Shown: positions 1 to 8,758, counted from the first letter of the stretch. The stretch: DNA of 64,000 nucleotides from JAQBZY01 sp038117205 (GCA_038117205.1 JAYOFL010000002.1:36340-100339), one strand, 5' to 3'. Made by a program: numbers and translations. Notes: generated from the letters alone by a model not told the origin.

Positions 1-241
1 GCGGGTTGACAGCGTTGCCGAAGCCCGAGTTCTGGAACATGACGGCGGTCTTCCGCCCGGCCAGCCAGGCGCCCGACGCGATGGCGACGGCCTCGCCCTC
101 GCTCGCCGCCGCCACATAATCGGTGGCGGTGTCGTTGAGGACGCCGTTGATGAGCGGTGTCAGGAAGGAACACGGCACGCCCGTGAAAAAACCGAGGCCG
201 CGCGCCCGCGCGGCGCCGAGAAAGTCGTTCGCTTCGATCAC
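1..241 (-). CDS. aepY: Phosphonopyruvate decarboxylase, N-terminal part (runs off the window)
   Basis: Only the first 80 codons are inside the window. The visible protein starts MIEANDFLGAARARGLGFFT and contains GVPCSFLTPLING and VMFQNSGFGNAVNP, hallmarks of the thiamine-diphosphate enzymes phosphonopyruvate and sulfopyruvate decarboxylase. The family converts phosphonopyruvate to phosphonoacetaldehyde, pulling the unfavourable PEP mutase reaction forward. The start is a GTG whose GTGA overlaps the stop of the upstream PEP mutase gene by four bases, so the two are almost certainly translationally coupled. That pairing favours phosphonopyruvate over sulfopyruvate as substrate. The catalytic C-terminal half cannot be judged. 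Confidence 0.85.
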   Translation of the reverse strand, partial: MIEANDFLGAARARGLGFFTGVPCSFLTPLINGVLNDTATDYVAAASEGEAVAIASGAWLAGRKTAVMFQNSGFGNAVNP

Positions 242-1899
242 AGAAATCTGCCCGCCGTCGTCACATCCGCCGCATCGTCGACGTCGAGCCACTGGCCCGG
301 CACGTAAACGACCCGCACCTTAACACCATTGTCGATCAGGCGCTGCAACAGTTGCAGCGTGCTCGCCTTCGCCAAAGTGCCGTCGCCCCGCATCTTCTCG
401 ATCTCGGCGCGCACCAGATCGCTGCCCGCCGCGCTCAGCTTCGCGACGCCGATCCATTCGCCGTGCGTGTCGGCGGTCACGAGCTCGTTGCCGATATGCT
501 CCGCATAAACCGGCGCGTCTTCCAGGAAATCGCCGGAAAACGGCTGCGAGCAGCGCACCAGATCGCGCACCCAACCCTTGCTGTCCGATTTCCGGTCCCG
601 CCACATGGCGTCGACGGCGATCACCACGTCGTCGCCGCACGCCAGCATCTGATCAAGATAGTGCTGACGGAACAGGATATCGCCGTAGCTGACGAAGCAC
701 TCGCCCTCGATGTGGTCGAAGGCGCAGGCGAGCGACGCCGCCTCGCCGGTGTTGCCGTAGAGGTCGTTGTCGACGGTCGAAATCGACGGCAGGTTGATCT
801 TATCCTTCATGTAGCCGCGTACCACGACGACGTCGTGCACGCCCGCGCCCTTGAAGGTGTTGACGAGGCGCCGGAGGATCGGCTGGCCGCGCACGTCGAT
901 CATGCACTTCGGCTTGTCCTCGGTGAGCGGGCCGAGCGCGGCGCCGCGCGACGCCGCCAGGATGATGGTCCGGGTCTTGTCGTGGGGCGTCGGCAGATAC
1001 CGCTTCTCGGCCGCCGCCAGCTCGTCGTTGCCGGCGAGTTCGAATACGTCCTTGACGCTGGCGACGGTATTTTCGATGCCCGCCAGGTTCTGGTCGCGGA
1101 AGATGCGGCGCGACACCTCGCGCATGGCCGTGATGGCGGCGCGCATGTTGTGGTTGGCCCAGATCGCCATCGAGATACCGGCGTCGCGGAACACGTCCGT
1201 CGGCGTCGCGTAGTACTTGGTCGGCACGATGACGATCGGCGAGCGGCCGGCCCATTCCTTGGCGAAGGCGACGATCTCGTCGGCGACGGCGAGCTTGGAA
1301 TGCACCAGAACGGCGTCGGCGCCCGCCGCGTGGTAGGCCTCGGCGCGCCTGAGCGCGTCGTCGAGGCCGCGCCCGGCGATGAAGGATTCGAGCCGCGCCA
1401 CGATGCAGAAATCCGGATCCGTCTGGCTGTCCTTGCCGGCTTTGATCTTGCCGCAGAACTCGTCGATGTCGGCCAGCGGTTGCGCCTCGCCGATGAAGGA
1501 GTTGGTCTTCGGGAACAACTTGTCCTCGATGCAGATGCCGGCGATGCCGCGCTGTTCCAACTTCACGACGGCGCGGCGCATGTTGTTGAAGTTGCCCCAG
1601 CCGGTGTCGCCGTCCACCAGGATCGGCAAGCTGGTGGCGTCGGCCATGAATTCCAGCACCTCCGCCACCTGCGTCCAGGACGCCTCGTTGCTGTCGCGCA
1701 CGCCGAGCGCCGCCGACATGGAAAGACCGGACGCCCAGATACCCTTGAAACCGGTTTCCTCGACGATCTTGGCGGAAAGGCCGTTGTGCGCCTCCATGAT
1801 GAATTCGAGCTCCGGCGACATCAGCATGTCGCGGAGCCGCCCCGGGCGCGTCCGGGGAGCCGGGTGGGAATCCATGATCTTTCGAGTGGTGTTCTGCAT
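238..1899 (-). CDS. pepM: Fused phosphoenolpyruvate mutase - nucleotidyltransferase
   Basis: The 553-aa protein has two domains. Residues about 25-300 are an isocitrate-lyase-type PEP mutase with EDKLFPKTNS near residue 122, the signature separating true mutases from lyases. Residues about 310-553 resemble a nucleotidyltransferase, ending VPGQWLDVDDAADV. The mutase makes phosphonopyruvate, the entry step of C-P bond synthesis. The second domain probably activates a phosphonate with CTP, as known for PntC-type enzymes; that substrate is inference. The N-terminus of that domain reads IILAASRGAALGPLTEDKPKCMIDV, close to the usual nucleotide-binding loop. The frame stays open far upstream, but ATG 1899 is chosen because GAAAGGCGG lies just before it and the family-like sequence begins there. 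It is followed by aepY with a four-base overlap. Confidence 0.9.
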   Translation of the reverse strand: MQNTTRKIMDSHPAPRTRPGRLRDMLMSPELEFIMEAHNGLSAKIVEETGFKGIWASGLSMSAALGVRDSNEASWTQVAEVLEFMADATSLPILVDGDTGWGNFNNMRRAVVKLEQRGIAGICIEDKLFPKTNSFIGEAQPLADIDEFCGKIKAGKDSQTDPDFCIVARLESFIAGRGLDDALRRAEAYHAAGADAVLVHSKLAVADEIVAFAKEWAGRSPIVIVPTKYYATPTDVFRDAGISMAIWANHNMRAAITAMREVSRRIFRDQNLAGIENTVASVKDVFELAGNDELAAAEKRYLPTPHDKTRTIILAASRGAALGPLTEDKPKCMIDVRGQPILRRLVNTFKGAGVHDVVVVRGYMKDKINLPSISTVDNDLYGNTGEAASLACAFDHIEGECFVSYGDILFRQHYLDQMLACGDDVVIAVDAMWRDRKSDSKGWVRDLVRCSQPFSGDFLEDAPVYAEHIGNELVTADTHGEWIGVAKLSAAGSDLVRAEIEKMRGDGTLAKASTLQLLQRLIDNGVKVRVVYVPGQWLDVDDAADVTTAGRFL

Positions 1900-1918
1900 G
1901 ACGCACCGCCTTTCGAGA

Positions 1919-1949
1919 ATATGCCGTCGACACCGAGGGTCCGGCATAT
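1919..1949. promoter_or_regulatory. Inverted repeat upstream of pepM
   Basis: Perfect 8-bp arms ATATGCCG (1919-1926) and CGGCATAT (1942-1949) are separated by 15 bp, starting 20 bp upstream of the pepM ATG in the region shared with the divergent dioxygenase gene. It could be an operator or a leader hairpin; nothing identifies a regulator. Confidence 0.35.
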
Positions 1950-2118
1950 AACGCCTAACGACCGGGGCGTACAAGGGCCCGGATTTCAACAACTTCGGGC
2001 AAAAATCGTCAGTCCGGACGGGGTAAATTGTGCACCGCCGCATTGATTCCGAGGCCCGCCCCAAATAGGATGCGCCCGCCCGCCGACGACCGCCGGCGAA
2101 ATGCTCCAGGAGACGATC

Positions 2119-2877
2119 ATGTTGACGGTTCCCAAACTCGATCAAAGCGACCTCGACGCCTTCGAACGCGACGGCTTCCTGGTGAAGCGCGGCGCTTTCT
2201 CGGCCGCCGATATGAAGAGCATCGAGACTTGGACGTCTGAAATTCTGACCGCGCCCGAAGTCTCCGGCCGGCACTGGGTGTATCACGAGAAGAGCAAGAA
2301 GGATGGCGCCACCGATCTGGTGTCCCGCATCGAAAAGATCACCCCCTTCCACGAGGGTTTCCACGAACTGACGGAGGCGTTGCGCGCCCCGGTCGGGCAG
2401 CTTCTCGGCGAGGAAGCAGTGCTCTTCAAGGAGAAGATCAACTTCAAGATGCCGGGCGGCGACGGCTTCAAACCGCACCAGGATAGCCAGGCCGGCTGGG
2501 ACGCCTACGCGGATTTCTTCATCAGCGCGCTGGTCAGCATCGACGAAGCGACGCTGGAAAACGGCTGTTTGCAGATGTGCGCCGGCCATCACAAGGACGG
2601 CCTCAAGCGGTCCTGGGAACCGCTGACGGAGAAGGACATGGTCGGCATGTCGTTCATTCCCGTTCCGACCAAACCCGGCGACGTGGTGTTCTTCGATTGC
2701 TACGCGCCGCACGCGTCGGAAGCGAATCTCAGCGACCGAATTCGCCGTATCTATTATGCGACCTACAACCGGGCGTCCGCCGGCGATCACATGGCGCGAT
2801 ACTATGCCGACAAGCATCGGAATTACCCGCCGGACATCGACCGGCTGGCCGGCAAGGATTACGTCTTCAGGGTCTAA
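2119..2877 (+). CDS. PhyH-family Fe(II)/2-oxoglutarate dioxygenase
   Basis: This 252-aa protein has the phytanoyl-CoA dioxygenase fold signature. HQD in GFKPHQDSQAGWD supplies the first two iron ligands, and APHASEANLSDRIRR supplies the distal His and the Arg that binds 2-oxoglutarate. ATG 2119 is chosen over the in-frame ATG at 2101 because CAGGAG sits six bases upstream. The gene is divergent from pepM-aepY. PhyH members such as PhnY hydroxylate 2-aminoethylphosphonate, so tailoring of a phosphonate is an attractive but unproven role. The family acts on many other substrates, and neighbourhood is the only evidence for this one. Confidence 0.8.
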   Translation: MLTVPKLDQSDLDAFERDGFLVKRGAFSAADMKSIETWTSEILTAPEVSGRHWVYHEKSKKDGATDLVSRIEKITPFHEGFHELTEALRAPVGQLLGEEAVLFKEKINFKMPGGDGFKPHQDSQAGWDAYADFFISALVSIDEATLENGCLQMCAGHHKDGLKRSWEPLTEKDMVGMSFIPVPTKPGDVVFFDCYAPHASEANLSDRIRRIYYATYNRASAGDHMARYYADKHRNYPPDIDRLAGKDYVFRV

Positions 2878-2998
2878 TTTTTCTCACCCGTCTTGAAAGC
2901 GGGGCACGGAATGGCCCTATAGTGTCAGGTAGAGTTCACCTTTCTTCGGCGCATAGTCCGCCCATTCCTCCGCTTCGCTTCAATTCCCAGGAGCTCCC

Positions 2999-3979
2999 AT
3001 GCAGTCGTTGGCCCTACCATTTCTCGGCGTTCTCGCCGGTCTCGCCCTTCTGGTCTGGAGCGCCGACAAATTCGTGGAAGGATCGGCGGCGACCGCCCGG
3101 CACTTCGACGTGCCGCCACTTCTGATCGGCATGGTCATCGTCGGCTTCGGTACATCGGCCCCGGAAATGGTCGTTTCCGCCATGTCCGCCTCGCAAGGCA
3201 ACCCGGGCATTGCGCTCGGTAACGCCTATGGCTCCAACATCGCCAACATCGGTTTGATCCTCGGCATCACGGCCCTGATCTGCCCGATCGCCGTGCATTC
3301 GCAGGTCATTCGCAAGGAATTGCCGATCCTTATCGGCATTACCCTGTTGTCGTCGGCGCTTCTCTGGGATTTGAACCTGTCACGGGTCGACGCGGCGATC
3401 CTGATCGCCGTCTTCGCCGGACTGATGGCTTGGTCGGTCCGCGAAGGCATGAAGGAAAGTACCGATGCACTCGGCGAGGAGACCGAACAGGAATTGATCG
3501 AGCACGCCATGCCGCTTGGCCGCGCCCTGATGTGGATCGGCATCGGCCTCGCGCTGCTGATCGCCAGTTCGCGCCTGTTGGTGTGGGGCGCCGTCGAGAT
3601 CGCAACGTCGTTCGGCGTCAGCGACTTGATCATCGGCCTGACCATCGTCGCCGTCGGCACGTCACTGCCGGAACTGGCGTCGTCAATCACGGCGGCGCGC
3701 AAGAACGAGCCCGATATCGCGCTCGGCAACATCGTCGGTTCGAACCTGTTCAACACGCTGGCGGTCGTCGGCATCGCCGGCAGCATCAGCCCCTTCGCCG
3801 CGCCGCCCGAGATCATGTCGCGCGATCTGTTCGTGGTCGGCGCCATGACCGTGGCACTGGTCGTCGTCTGCTACGGCTTCAAGGGGCCGGGCATCATCAA
3901 CCGCTTCGAAGGCGCGGCCCTGCTCGCGGCTTACATCGCCTACACGGCCTGGATCACGACGGGCGTCGTCACCGGCTGA
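2999..3979 (+). CDS. CaCA-family Na+/Ca2+ exchanger-like membrane protein (YrbG type)
   Basis: A 326-aa integral membrane protein with about ten hydrophobic segments and the two inverted alpha repeats of the cation/Ca2+ exchanger superfamily. Repeat 1 contains GFGTSAPEM and GNAYGSNIANI; repeat 2 contains AVGTSLPELASS and GNIVGSNLFNT. The acidic residues in these repeats coordinate the cation. A cytoplasmic acidic stretch rich in Glu (about residues 155-168) lies between the halves. CAGGAG precedes the ATG by five bases. It presumably exports Ca2+ against Na+ or H+ across the inner membrane. It ends convergently four bases from the next gene and shows no functional link to it. Confidence 0.9.
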   Translation: MQSLALPFLGVLAGLALLVWSADKFVEGSAATARHFDVPPLLIGMVIVGFGTSAPEMVVSAMSASQGNPGIALGNAYGSNIANIGLILGITALICPIAVHSQVIRKELPILIGITLLSSALLWDLNLSRVDAAILIAVFAGLMAWSVREGMKESTDALGEETEQELIEHAMPLGRALMWIGIGLALLIASSRLLVWGAVEIATSFGVSDLIIGLTIVAVGTSLPELASSITAARKNEPDIALGNIVGSNLFNTLAVVGIAGSISPFAAPPEIMSRDLFVVGAMTVALVVVCYGFKGPGIINRFEGAALLAAYIAYTAWITTGVVTG

Positions 3980-3983
3980 CGGA

Positions 3984-4727
3984 TTACTTCATGAGGCTCG
4001 GCAGGATCACTTCCCGGGCCCGTTCCAAATCCTCGGGAAAATCGATCTCGATCCATTCCAGATCGGAGATGTCGGCGATCTGGAACGTTCCCGCCGGCTC
4101 GCCGACGACGACGTCGCGGATCGCTTCCTCGTAGGTGGACATCAGCTTGCCGCCATCGATGTAGCGCTCCAGCGCATCCGCCAGGAGACTGCCGACGTCC
4201 GGCGACAGCTTCATGAAACCGGGCCATTCGCCGACGGCGTCGAACTGACCGACGATGCGCTTGCCGAAATCCGCCGGCACGCCGCCGCGAAGGCAGATGC
4301 GCACCGGATCCTCGCCTTCGTCGAGATCGGCATCGTAGGTGAAGACGTTCGGGCTCGCGTCGGAAATCAGCCGGCGCAGCACCTCCGGGTCGTAGAGCAC
4401 GTCCGCGTCCATGAACAACACGTCCTCGCCGCGCCTGAGCACGTGCCTGGCCGTCCACAGCGATATGACAGCGCCGCCCCGGTACATGGGGTTGTGCACG
4501 GTCTCTAGGAAACCTTCCGGCGCATGCCGAAGAGCCTCGCCGACCACGCGGTCCTTGCGGTAGCCGACGACCAGCGTCAGGCCGTCGATGCCGAGTTCCT
4601 GCAACAACTCGATATGCCGCTGCAACAGCGTCTTGCCGTCGAATTCGATCAGGCACTTCGGCGGCTGGGACCGGTCGTCGCCGAATAGACGGCTGCCGAC
4701 GCCGGCGGCGAGAATGATGGCGCGCAT
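3984..4727 (-). CDS. LicC-like (phosphocholine-type) nucleotidyltransferase
   Basis: A 247-aa cytoplasmic enzyme beginning MRAIILAAGVGSRL, the nucleotide-binding loop of sugar-phosphate nucleotidyltransferases, followed by PPKCLIEFDGKTLL. FMDADVLYD is the metal-binding acidic motif, and WIEIDFPEDLERA near the C-terminus is typical of the phosphocholine cytidylyltransferase group. ATG 4727 has GGAGAG upstream; the longer in-frame extension lacks family sequence. It lies 66 bp downstream of hpnA on the same strand, so it may share that transcript. With pepM nearby it could activate a phosphonate or phospho-alcohol head group. Substrate unknown. Confidence 0.75.
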   Translation of the reverse strand: MRAIILAAGVGSRLFGDDRSQPPKCLIEFDGKTLLQRHIELLQELGIDGLTLVVGYRKDRVVGEALRHAPEGFLETVHNPMYRGGAVISLWTARHVLRRGEDVLFMDADVLYDPEVLRRLISDASPNVFTYDADLDEGEDPVRICLRGGVPADFGKRIVGQFDAVGEWPGFMKLSPDVGSLLADALERYIDGGKLMSTYEEAIRDVVVGEPAGTFQIADISDLEWIEIDFPEDLERAREVILPSLMK

Positions 4728-4793
4728 GGATAACTCTCCAGTTGGATTTGCCGGATGTATCGGCGGCGCGCCGCCGACTGTCAAGCGGCGCCC

Positions 4794-5801
4794 TCAGCCG
4801 AGATAGCCGTTGGCGCGAAACCATTGTACGGCGTCGGCGAGCGCCTCGACGGCCGGCCGCGCACGGTAGCCGAGCTCTCGCGACGCCTTGGTACTCGAGA
4901 AATACATCCGCTTCCTGGACATCCTGAGCCCGTCGACCGTCACGAACGGCGTGCCCTTGCCGCTCACCCGGCACCAGGCCTCGGCGGCGACCGCCAACGG
5001 ATAAATGGCGGCGCGGGGAATCCGGCAGACGGGCGGACGGACACCGGCGATGTCCGCGACGGCAACGAGGATCTCGCGGAGCGTCATGTCCGTGCCGCCC
5101 AACACGTAGCGCTCGCCCCGGCGCCCCTTCTCGAACGCCGCCAGATGCCCGGCGGCGACGTCGTCGACGTGGACGATATTCAAGCCCGTATCGACGTAGG
5201 CCGGCATGCGTCCGCTCGCCGCCTCGACGATCATCTGGCCGGTCGGCGTCGGCTTCACGTCGCGGGGGCCGATCGGCGTCGACGGATTGACGATGACGCA
5301 ATCGAGCCCCGTCTCGGCGATGACGGCGCGCGCCGCCTCCTCGCCCTTGTACTTCGACTGCTTGTAGACGCCGATCATGTCGGCGTAGCTCACGGGCGTT
5401 TCCTCGTCCGCCGGACGGCCGTCCGGCAGGATGCCCAGCGTGGCAACGGAACTGGTGTAGACGGCGCGTCCGACACCGGCGGCGGCGGCGGCGCGGAGAA
5501 TCGCCGCCGTGCCGTCGACGTTGGCACGGAACATGGCGGCCGGGTCGCGGGTCCAGAGCCGGTAATCGGCGGCGACGTGGAACAGGCCGTCCATGCCGGC
5601 GATGGCGGCGGTCAGCGTCTCAGGGGACAGCAGATCGGCGGCGACGACCTCGACGTCGAGACCGGCGAGATTCCGCCGGTCGCTGCCGGCCCGCGCCGTG
5701 ACCCTGACGCGGGCGCCGGCGTCGAGGAGCCGGCGGGCGACGGCGGCGCCGACGAAGCCCGTCGCTCCCGTCACGAGAAACTTGCCGTCCTTGAACGTCA
5801 C
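4794..5801 (-). CDS. hpnA: Hopanoid-associated sugar epimerase HpnA
   Basis: This 335-aa extended short-chain dehydrogenase starts with the Rossmann motif GATGFVGAAVA and has LFHVAADYRLW, YTSSVATLG and a YKQSK active-site Tyr-Lys pair (around residue 170). These features, with the surrounding hopanoid genes, identify HpnA, which is thought to prepare the ribose-derived side chain of extended hopanoids. The start is GTG 5801; an ATG four bases upstream is in the wrong frame. It is divergent from ispH across 188 bp in which I see no clear promoter or structured RNA. Confidence 0.88.
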   Translation of the reverse strand: MTFKDGKFLVTGATGFVGAAVARRLLDAGARVRVTARAGSDRRNLAGLDVEVVAADLLSPETLTAAIAGMDGLFHVAADYRLWTRDPAAMFRANVDGTAAILRAAAAAGVGRAVYTSSVATLGILPDGRPADEETPVSYADMIGVYKQSKYKGEEAARAVIAETGLDCVIVNPSTPIGPRDVKPTPTGQMIVEAASGRMPAYVDTGLNIVHVDDVAAGHLAAFEKGRRGERYVLGGTDMTLREILVAVADIAGVRPPVCRIPRAAIYPLAVAAEAWCRVSGKGTPFVTVDGLRMSRKRMYFSSTKASRELGYRARPAVEALADAVQWFRANGYLG

Positions 5802-5989
5802 GCATGCCTCCGAACCCGCGGTCGGCGACAGAGAAGCATCGAAACGCCTAGTTTTCCATGGAAATTCCCAGGAAAAGCGTCTAAAGAGCCCTTTCAGACG
5901 CCGTCCCCACCTCCTATGTGAAGGGGGTCGTCCCGGGCCTTTCGAAGATCGGCCGGCGGGACCGGTAGAAACGCGGAAAACGGTCCGGT

Positions 5990-6943
5990 ATGCCCGAGAA
6001 AATCGAAATCATCCTCGCCAACCCGCGCGGCTTCTGCGCCGGCGTCGAACGCGCCATCGAAATCGTCGAGCGCGCCCTCGAACGGTTCGGCGCGCCCGTC
6101 TACGTCCGGCACGAGATTGTGCACAACAAGCACGTGGTCGAGGCGCTCCGCGCCAAGGGCGCCGTCTTCGTCGACGAAATCGACCAGATTCCCGACGGCG
6201 CCGTCACCATCTTCAGCGCGCATGGCGTCGCCGAAAAGGTCGAGGTCGACGCCAAGCGCCGCGATCTTCCGGTCATCGACGCCACCTGTCCGCTGGTTTC
6301 CAAGGTGCACAAGGAAGGCCAGAATCACGCCCACAAGGGCCGTGAGGTGGTGCTGATCGGCCACGACGGCCATCCGGAAGTCGAAGGCACGCGCGGCCGC
6401 ATTCCGGGCGGCGTGCTGCTCGTGAACACGCCGGCCGACGTCGACACCCTCGTCGTCAAGGATCCCGACCAGCTTTCCTACGTCACGCAGACGACGCTTT
6501 CCGTCGACGAAACCAGGGACACCATCGCCGCCCTCAAGCGCCGGTTCCCGAAGATCGTCGGCCCGGACGTGAAGGACATCTGCTACGCGACGCAGAACCG
6601 CCAGCAGGCCGTGCGCGAACTGGCACAACAGGTCGACCTCCTACTCGTCGTCGGCGCCAAGAACAGCTCCAACTCGAACCGGCTGTGCGAGATCGGCAAG
6701 GAAATCGGCATCCCCAGCTATCTCATCGACGATGCGTCGATGCTGAAGCCGGAGTGGTTGGTCAGCGTCAACGCCGTCGGCATCACCGCCGGCGCGTCCG
6801 CGCCCGAGGAATTGGTGCAGGGCGTCGTCACGGCGCTCGGCCATGGCCGCAAGGCGACCGTCCGCAGTTTGACCGGCGTCGAGGAAAACGTCGTCTTCAA
6901 ACTGCCGCGCGAATTGACCGACACGGCCGCGGTGGCGGACTGA
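5990..6943 (+). CDS. ispH: 4-hydroxy-3-methylbut-2-enyl diphosphate reductase
   Basis: IspH (LytB), 317 aa, performs the last step of the MEP pathway, making IPP and DMAPP. The three cysteines that ligate the iron-sulfur cluster are present: C16 in GFCAGVERAI, C100 in DATCPLVSKVH and C198 in ICYATQNRQ. The catalytic TQTTLSVDET and the SSNSNRL substrate motif are also seen. Length is normal for the family. The gene is followed four bases later by hpnH; coupling isoprenoid supply with hopanoid synthesis is common in alphaproteobacteria. Confidence 0.97.
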   Translation: MPEKIEIILANPRGFCAGVERAIEIVERALERFGAPVYVRHEIVHNKHVVEALRAKGAVFVDEIDQIPDGAVTIFSAHGVAEKVEVDAKRRDLPVIDATCPLVSKVHKEGQNHAHKGREVVLIGHDGHPEVEGTRGRIPGGVLLVNTPADVDTLVVKDPDQLSYVTQTTLSVDETRDTIAALKRRFPKIVGPDVKDICYATQNRQQAVRELAQQVDLLLVVGAKNSSNSNRLCEIGKEIGIPSYLIDDASMLKPEWLVSVNAVGITAGASAPEELVQGVVTALGHGRKATVRSLTGVEENVVFKLPRELTDTAAVAD

Positions 6944-6947
6944 TCCG

Positions 6948-8119
6948 ATGGCCGTTCCGCTGATCCAACAACTCCGCGTCGGCGCTTACATCATGGGTAA
7001 GCGCATGAAGGGCGAGCAGCGCTATCCGTTGGTGCTGATGCTGGAACCGCTGTTCCGCTGCAATCTCGCCTGCCCCGGCTGCGGCAAGATCGACTACGAC
7101 GACCAGATTCTCAACAAGCGCCTGAGCGTGAAGGAATGCCTGGACGCGGTCGACGAATGCGGCGCGCCGATCGTCTCGATCCCCGGCGGCGAGCCCCTGA
7201 TCCACAAGGAGATCAAGGAAATCGTCGACGGCATCGTGGCGCGGAAGAAGTTCGTCTATCTGTGCACCAACGCGTTGTTGCTGGAAAAGCGCCTCGGCGA
7301 CTTCACGCCGACGCCGTANNNNNNNNNNCGCCGTACCTGACGTTCTCGGTGCATCTGGACGGCCTGGAAGAGCAGCACGACCATGCGGTGGCGCAGAAGG
7401 GCACCTTCAAGCGCGCCGTCTCGGCGATCAAGGAAGCGAAGCGGCGCGGTTTCCGCGTCAACGTCAACTGCACGCTGTTCGACAAGATGTCGGCGGAGGA
7501 AGCGGCGAAGTTCTTCGATTTCTGCACCGACGAATTGCAGGTCGAGGGCATCACCGTATCGCCGGGATACGCCTACGAGCGCGCGCCCGATCAGGAGCAC
7601 TTCCTGCGGCGCGAGAAGACCAAGGAACTGTTCCGCAACATCTTCCGCCTCAAGGGCAAGAGCGACTGGCGGTTCAGCCAGTCGACCCTGTTCATGGACT
7701 TCCTGGCCGGCAATCAGCAGTACCACTGCACGCCCTGGGGCAACCCGACCCGCAACATCTTCGGCTGGCAGAAGCCCTGCTACCTGTTGTCGGAAGGTTA
7801 TGCGACGAGTTTCCGCGAGTTGATGGACGAAACGCCCTGGGACCAGTACGGCACGGGGAATTACGAGAAGTGCGCCAACTGCATGGTGCATTGCGGCTAC
7901 GAGCCGACGGCCGTGCAGGATACCGTCCTTCACCCGCTGAAGGCGCTCAAGGTCTTCCTCAAGGGGATCGACACCGAGAAGCCGATGGCCCCGGAAATCG
8001 CCCTCGACAAGCAGCGCCCCGCCGAATTCGTCTTCGAGGGGCTGGTGGAGCACATGTCGGAACGGCTAGCGCGAGAGAAGGCCGAAGCCGGGACCGAGGG
8101 TTCCGACCGCGCCGCCTAG
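6948..8119 (+). CDS. hpnH: Adenosylhopane synthase HpnH (radical SAM), interrupted by an assembly gap
   Basis: HpnH joins the adenosyl group of SAM to diploptene, giving adenosylhopane. The radical-SAM cluster motif CNLACPGC is at C38, C42 and C45, followed by SIPGGEPLIH and VSPGYAYERAP. Ten N at 7319-7328 interrupt the gene and the frame changes across them. The flanks share CGCCGTA; removing the N and one 7-bp copy (17 bases) restores one frame reading DFTPTPYLTFSVHLDG, as in the family, and a protein of 384 aa. I therefore treat the gene as intact and the gap as artificial. Its 3' end overlaps hpnG by 54 bases. Confidence 0.93.
7319..7328. other. Assembly gap (ten N) inside hpnH
   Basis: Ten ambiguous bases separate ...ACGCCGTA from CGCCGTACCTG.... 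The 7-base repeat CGCCGTA on both sides suggests two contig ends that overlap but were joined as a scaffold gap. The true sequence is probably 17 bases shorter. Confidence 0.9.
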
Positions 8120-8758
8120 CCCCTGCCGCGCCTTCGACGAATAGGCGCCGAGCATCCAAAGCGATCCCCACTCCCACGGCTGAACCGCCGCGCCGGCAAG
8201 GATCGGCAGCAGGCTGATGCTGCCGTCCGGACGGACGCTGTCGCCGAGCCAAGCCGGCAGATCGGCGCCGGCCGGATCGGCCACGGCGCGTAGCACCGCG
8301 AACGGCTTGCCCGCTTCCGCCGCGGCCCGGGCGATGGCATGGCTTTCCATGTCGACGCAGCCGGCGCCGGTGACCGCGAACAACCGCGCCTTGGCGCCCT
8401 TGCCGGCGACCCCGTCGACGCCGGCGATCCGAGCCTCACGGACACCCGCGACCTTGCCGATCAAACTCGCCAGGTGCTCGTACCAGAAGCGGTCGGTCGG
8501 GAAATGCCGGCCGTCCGGCGCCACCACATCGGTGCCGACGACGAGATCACCGGGCCCGAGCGCCGGATCCAGACCGCCGGCGATCCCGAAGGAGACCAAG
8601 CCGTCGACGGGAAGGTTAGCCAGCTCGCGCGCCGCGTCTCGCGCGATCGCGGCCCGCGCGCCCGACAGACGCACGTAAGGCGCGTCGTCGCCGCCCGAGA
8701 GGGGCGCAAGGAGTTCGGACTCCGATTTCAGTCCGCAGAGGATTCCGACCCGGGCCAT
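8066..8758 (-). CDS. hpnG: Adenosylhopane phosphorylase HpnG
   Basis: A 230-aa nucleoside-phosphorylase-type protein. It starts MARVGILCGLKSESELL, with SFGIAGGLDPALGPGDLVV and the catalytic-region VDMESHAIARAA motif typical of purine/hopanoid phosphorylases. HpnG removes adenine from adenosylhopane to give the phosphorylated ribosylhopane, the step after HpnH. The tail (last 18 codons) overlaps the 3' end of hpnH on the other strand. The ATG lies nine bases after the end of shc, consistent with one shc-hpnG transcript. Confidence 0.88.
   Translation of the reverse strand: MARVGILCGLKSESELLAPLSGGDDAPYVRLSGARAAIARDAARELANLPVDGLVSFGIAGGLDPALGPGDLVVGTDVVAPDGRHFPTDRFWYEHLASLIGKVAGVREARIAGVDGVAGKGAKARLFAVTGAGCVDMESHAIARAAAEAGKPFAVLRAVADPAGADLPAWLGDSVRPDGSISLLPILAGAAVQPWEWGSLWMLGAYSSKARQGLGGAVGTLGPGFGLLSR

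Noticed and set aside
352..2046. A 564-codon plus-strand frame opposite pepM
   Set aside because: Pure mirror of the PEP mutase coding strand; no start context and no recognisable protein.
1900..2817. Upstream extension of the PEP mutase frame to about 859 residues
   Set aside because: The added segment is antisense to the dioxygenase gene and unrelated to the family; the ATG at 1899 has its own ribosome site.
6948..8119. hpnH as a frameshifted pseudogene
   Set aside because: The frame change coincides with the N run and vanishes when the duplicated 7 bases and Ns are removed, so the break is in the assembly, not the gene.
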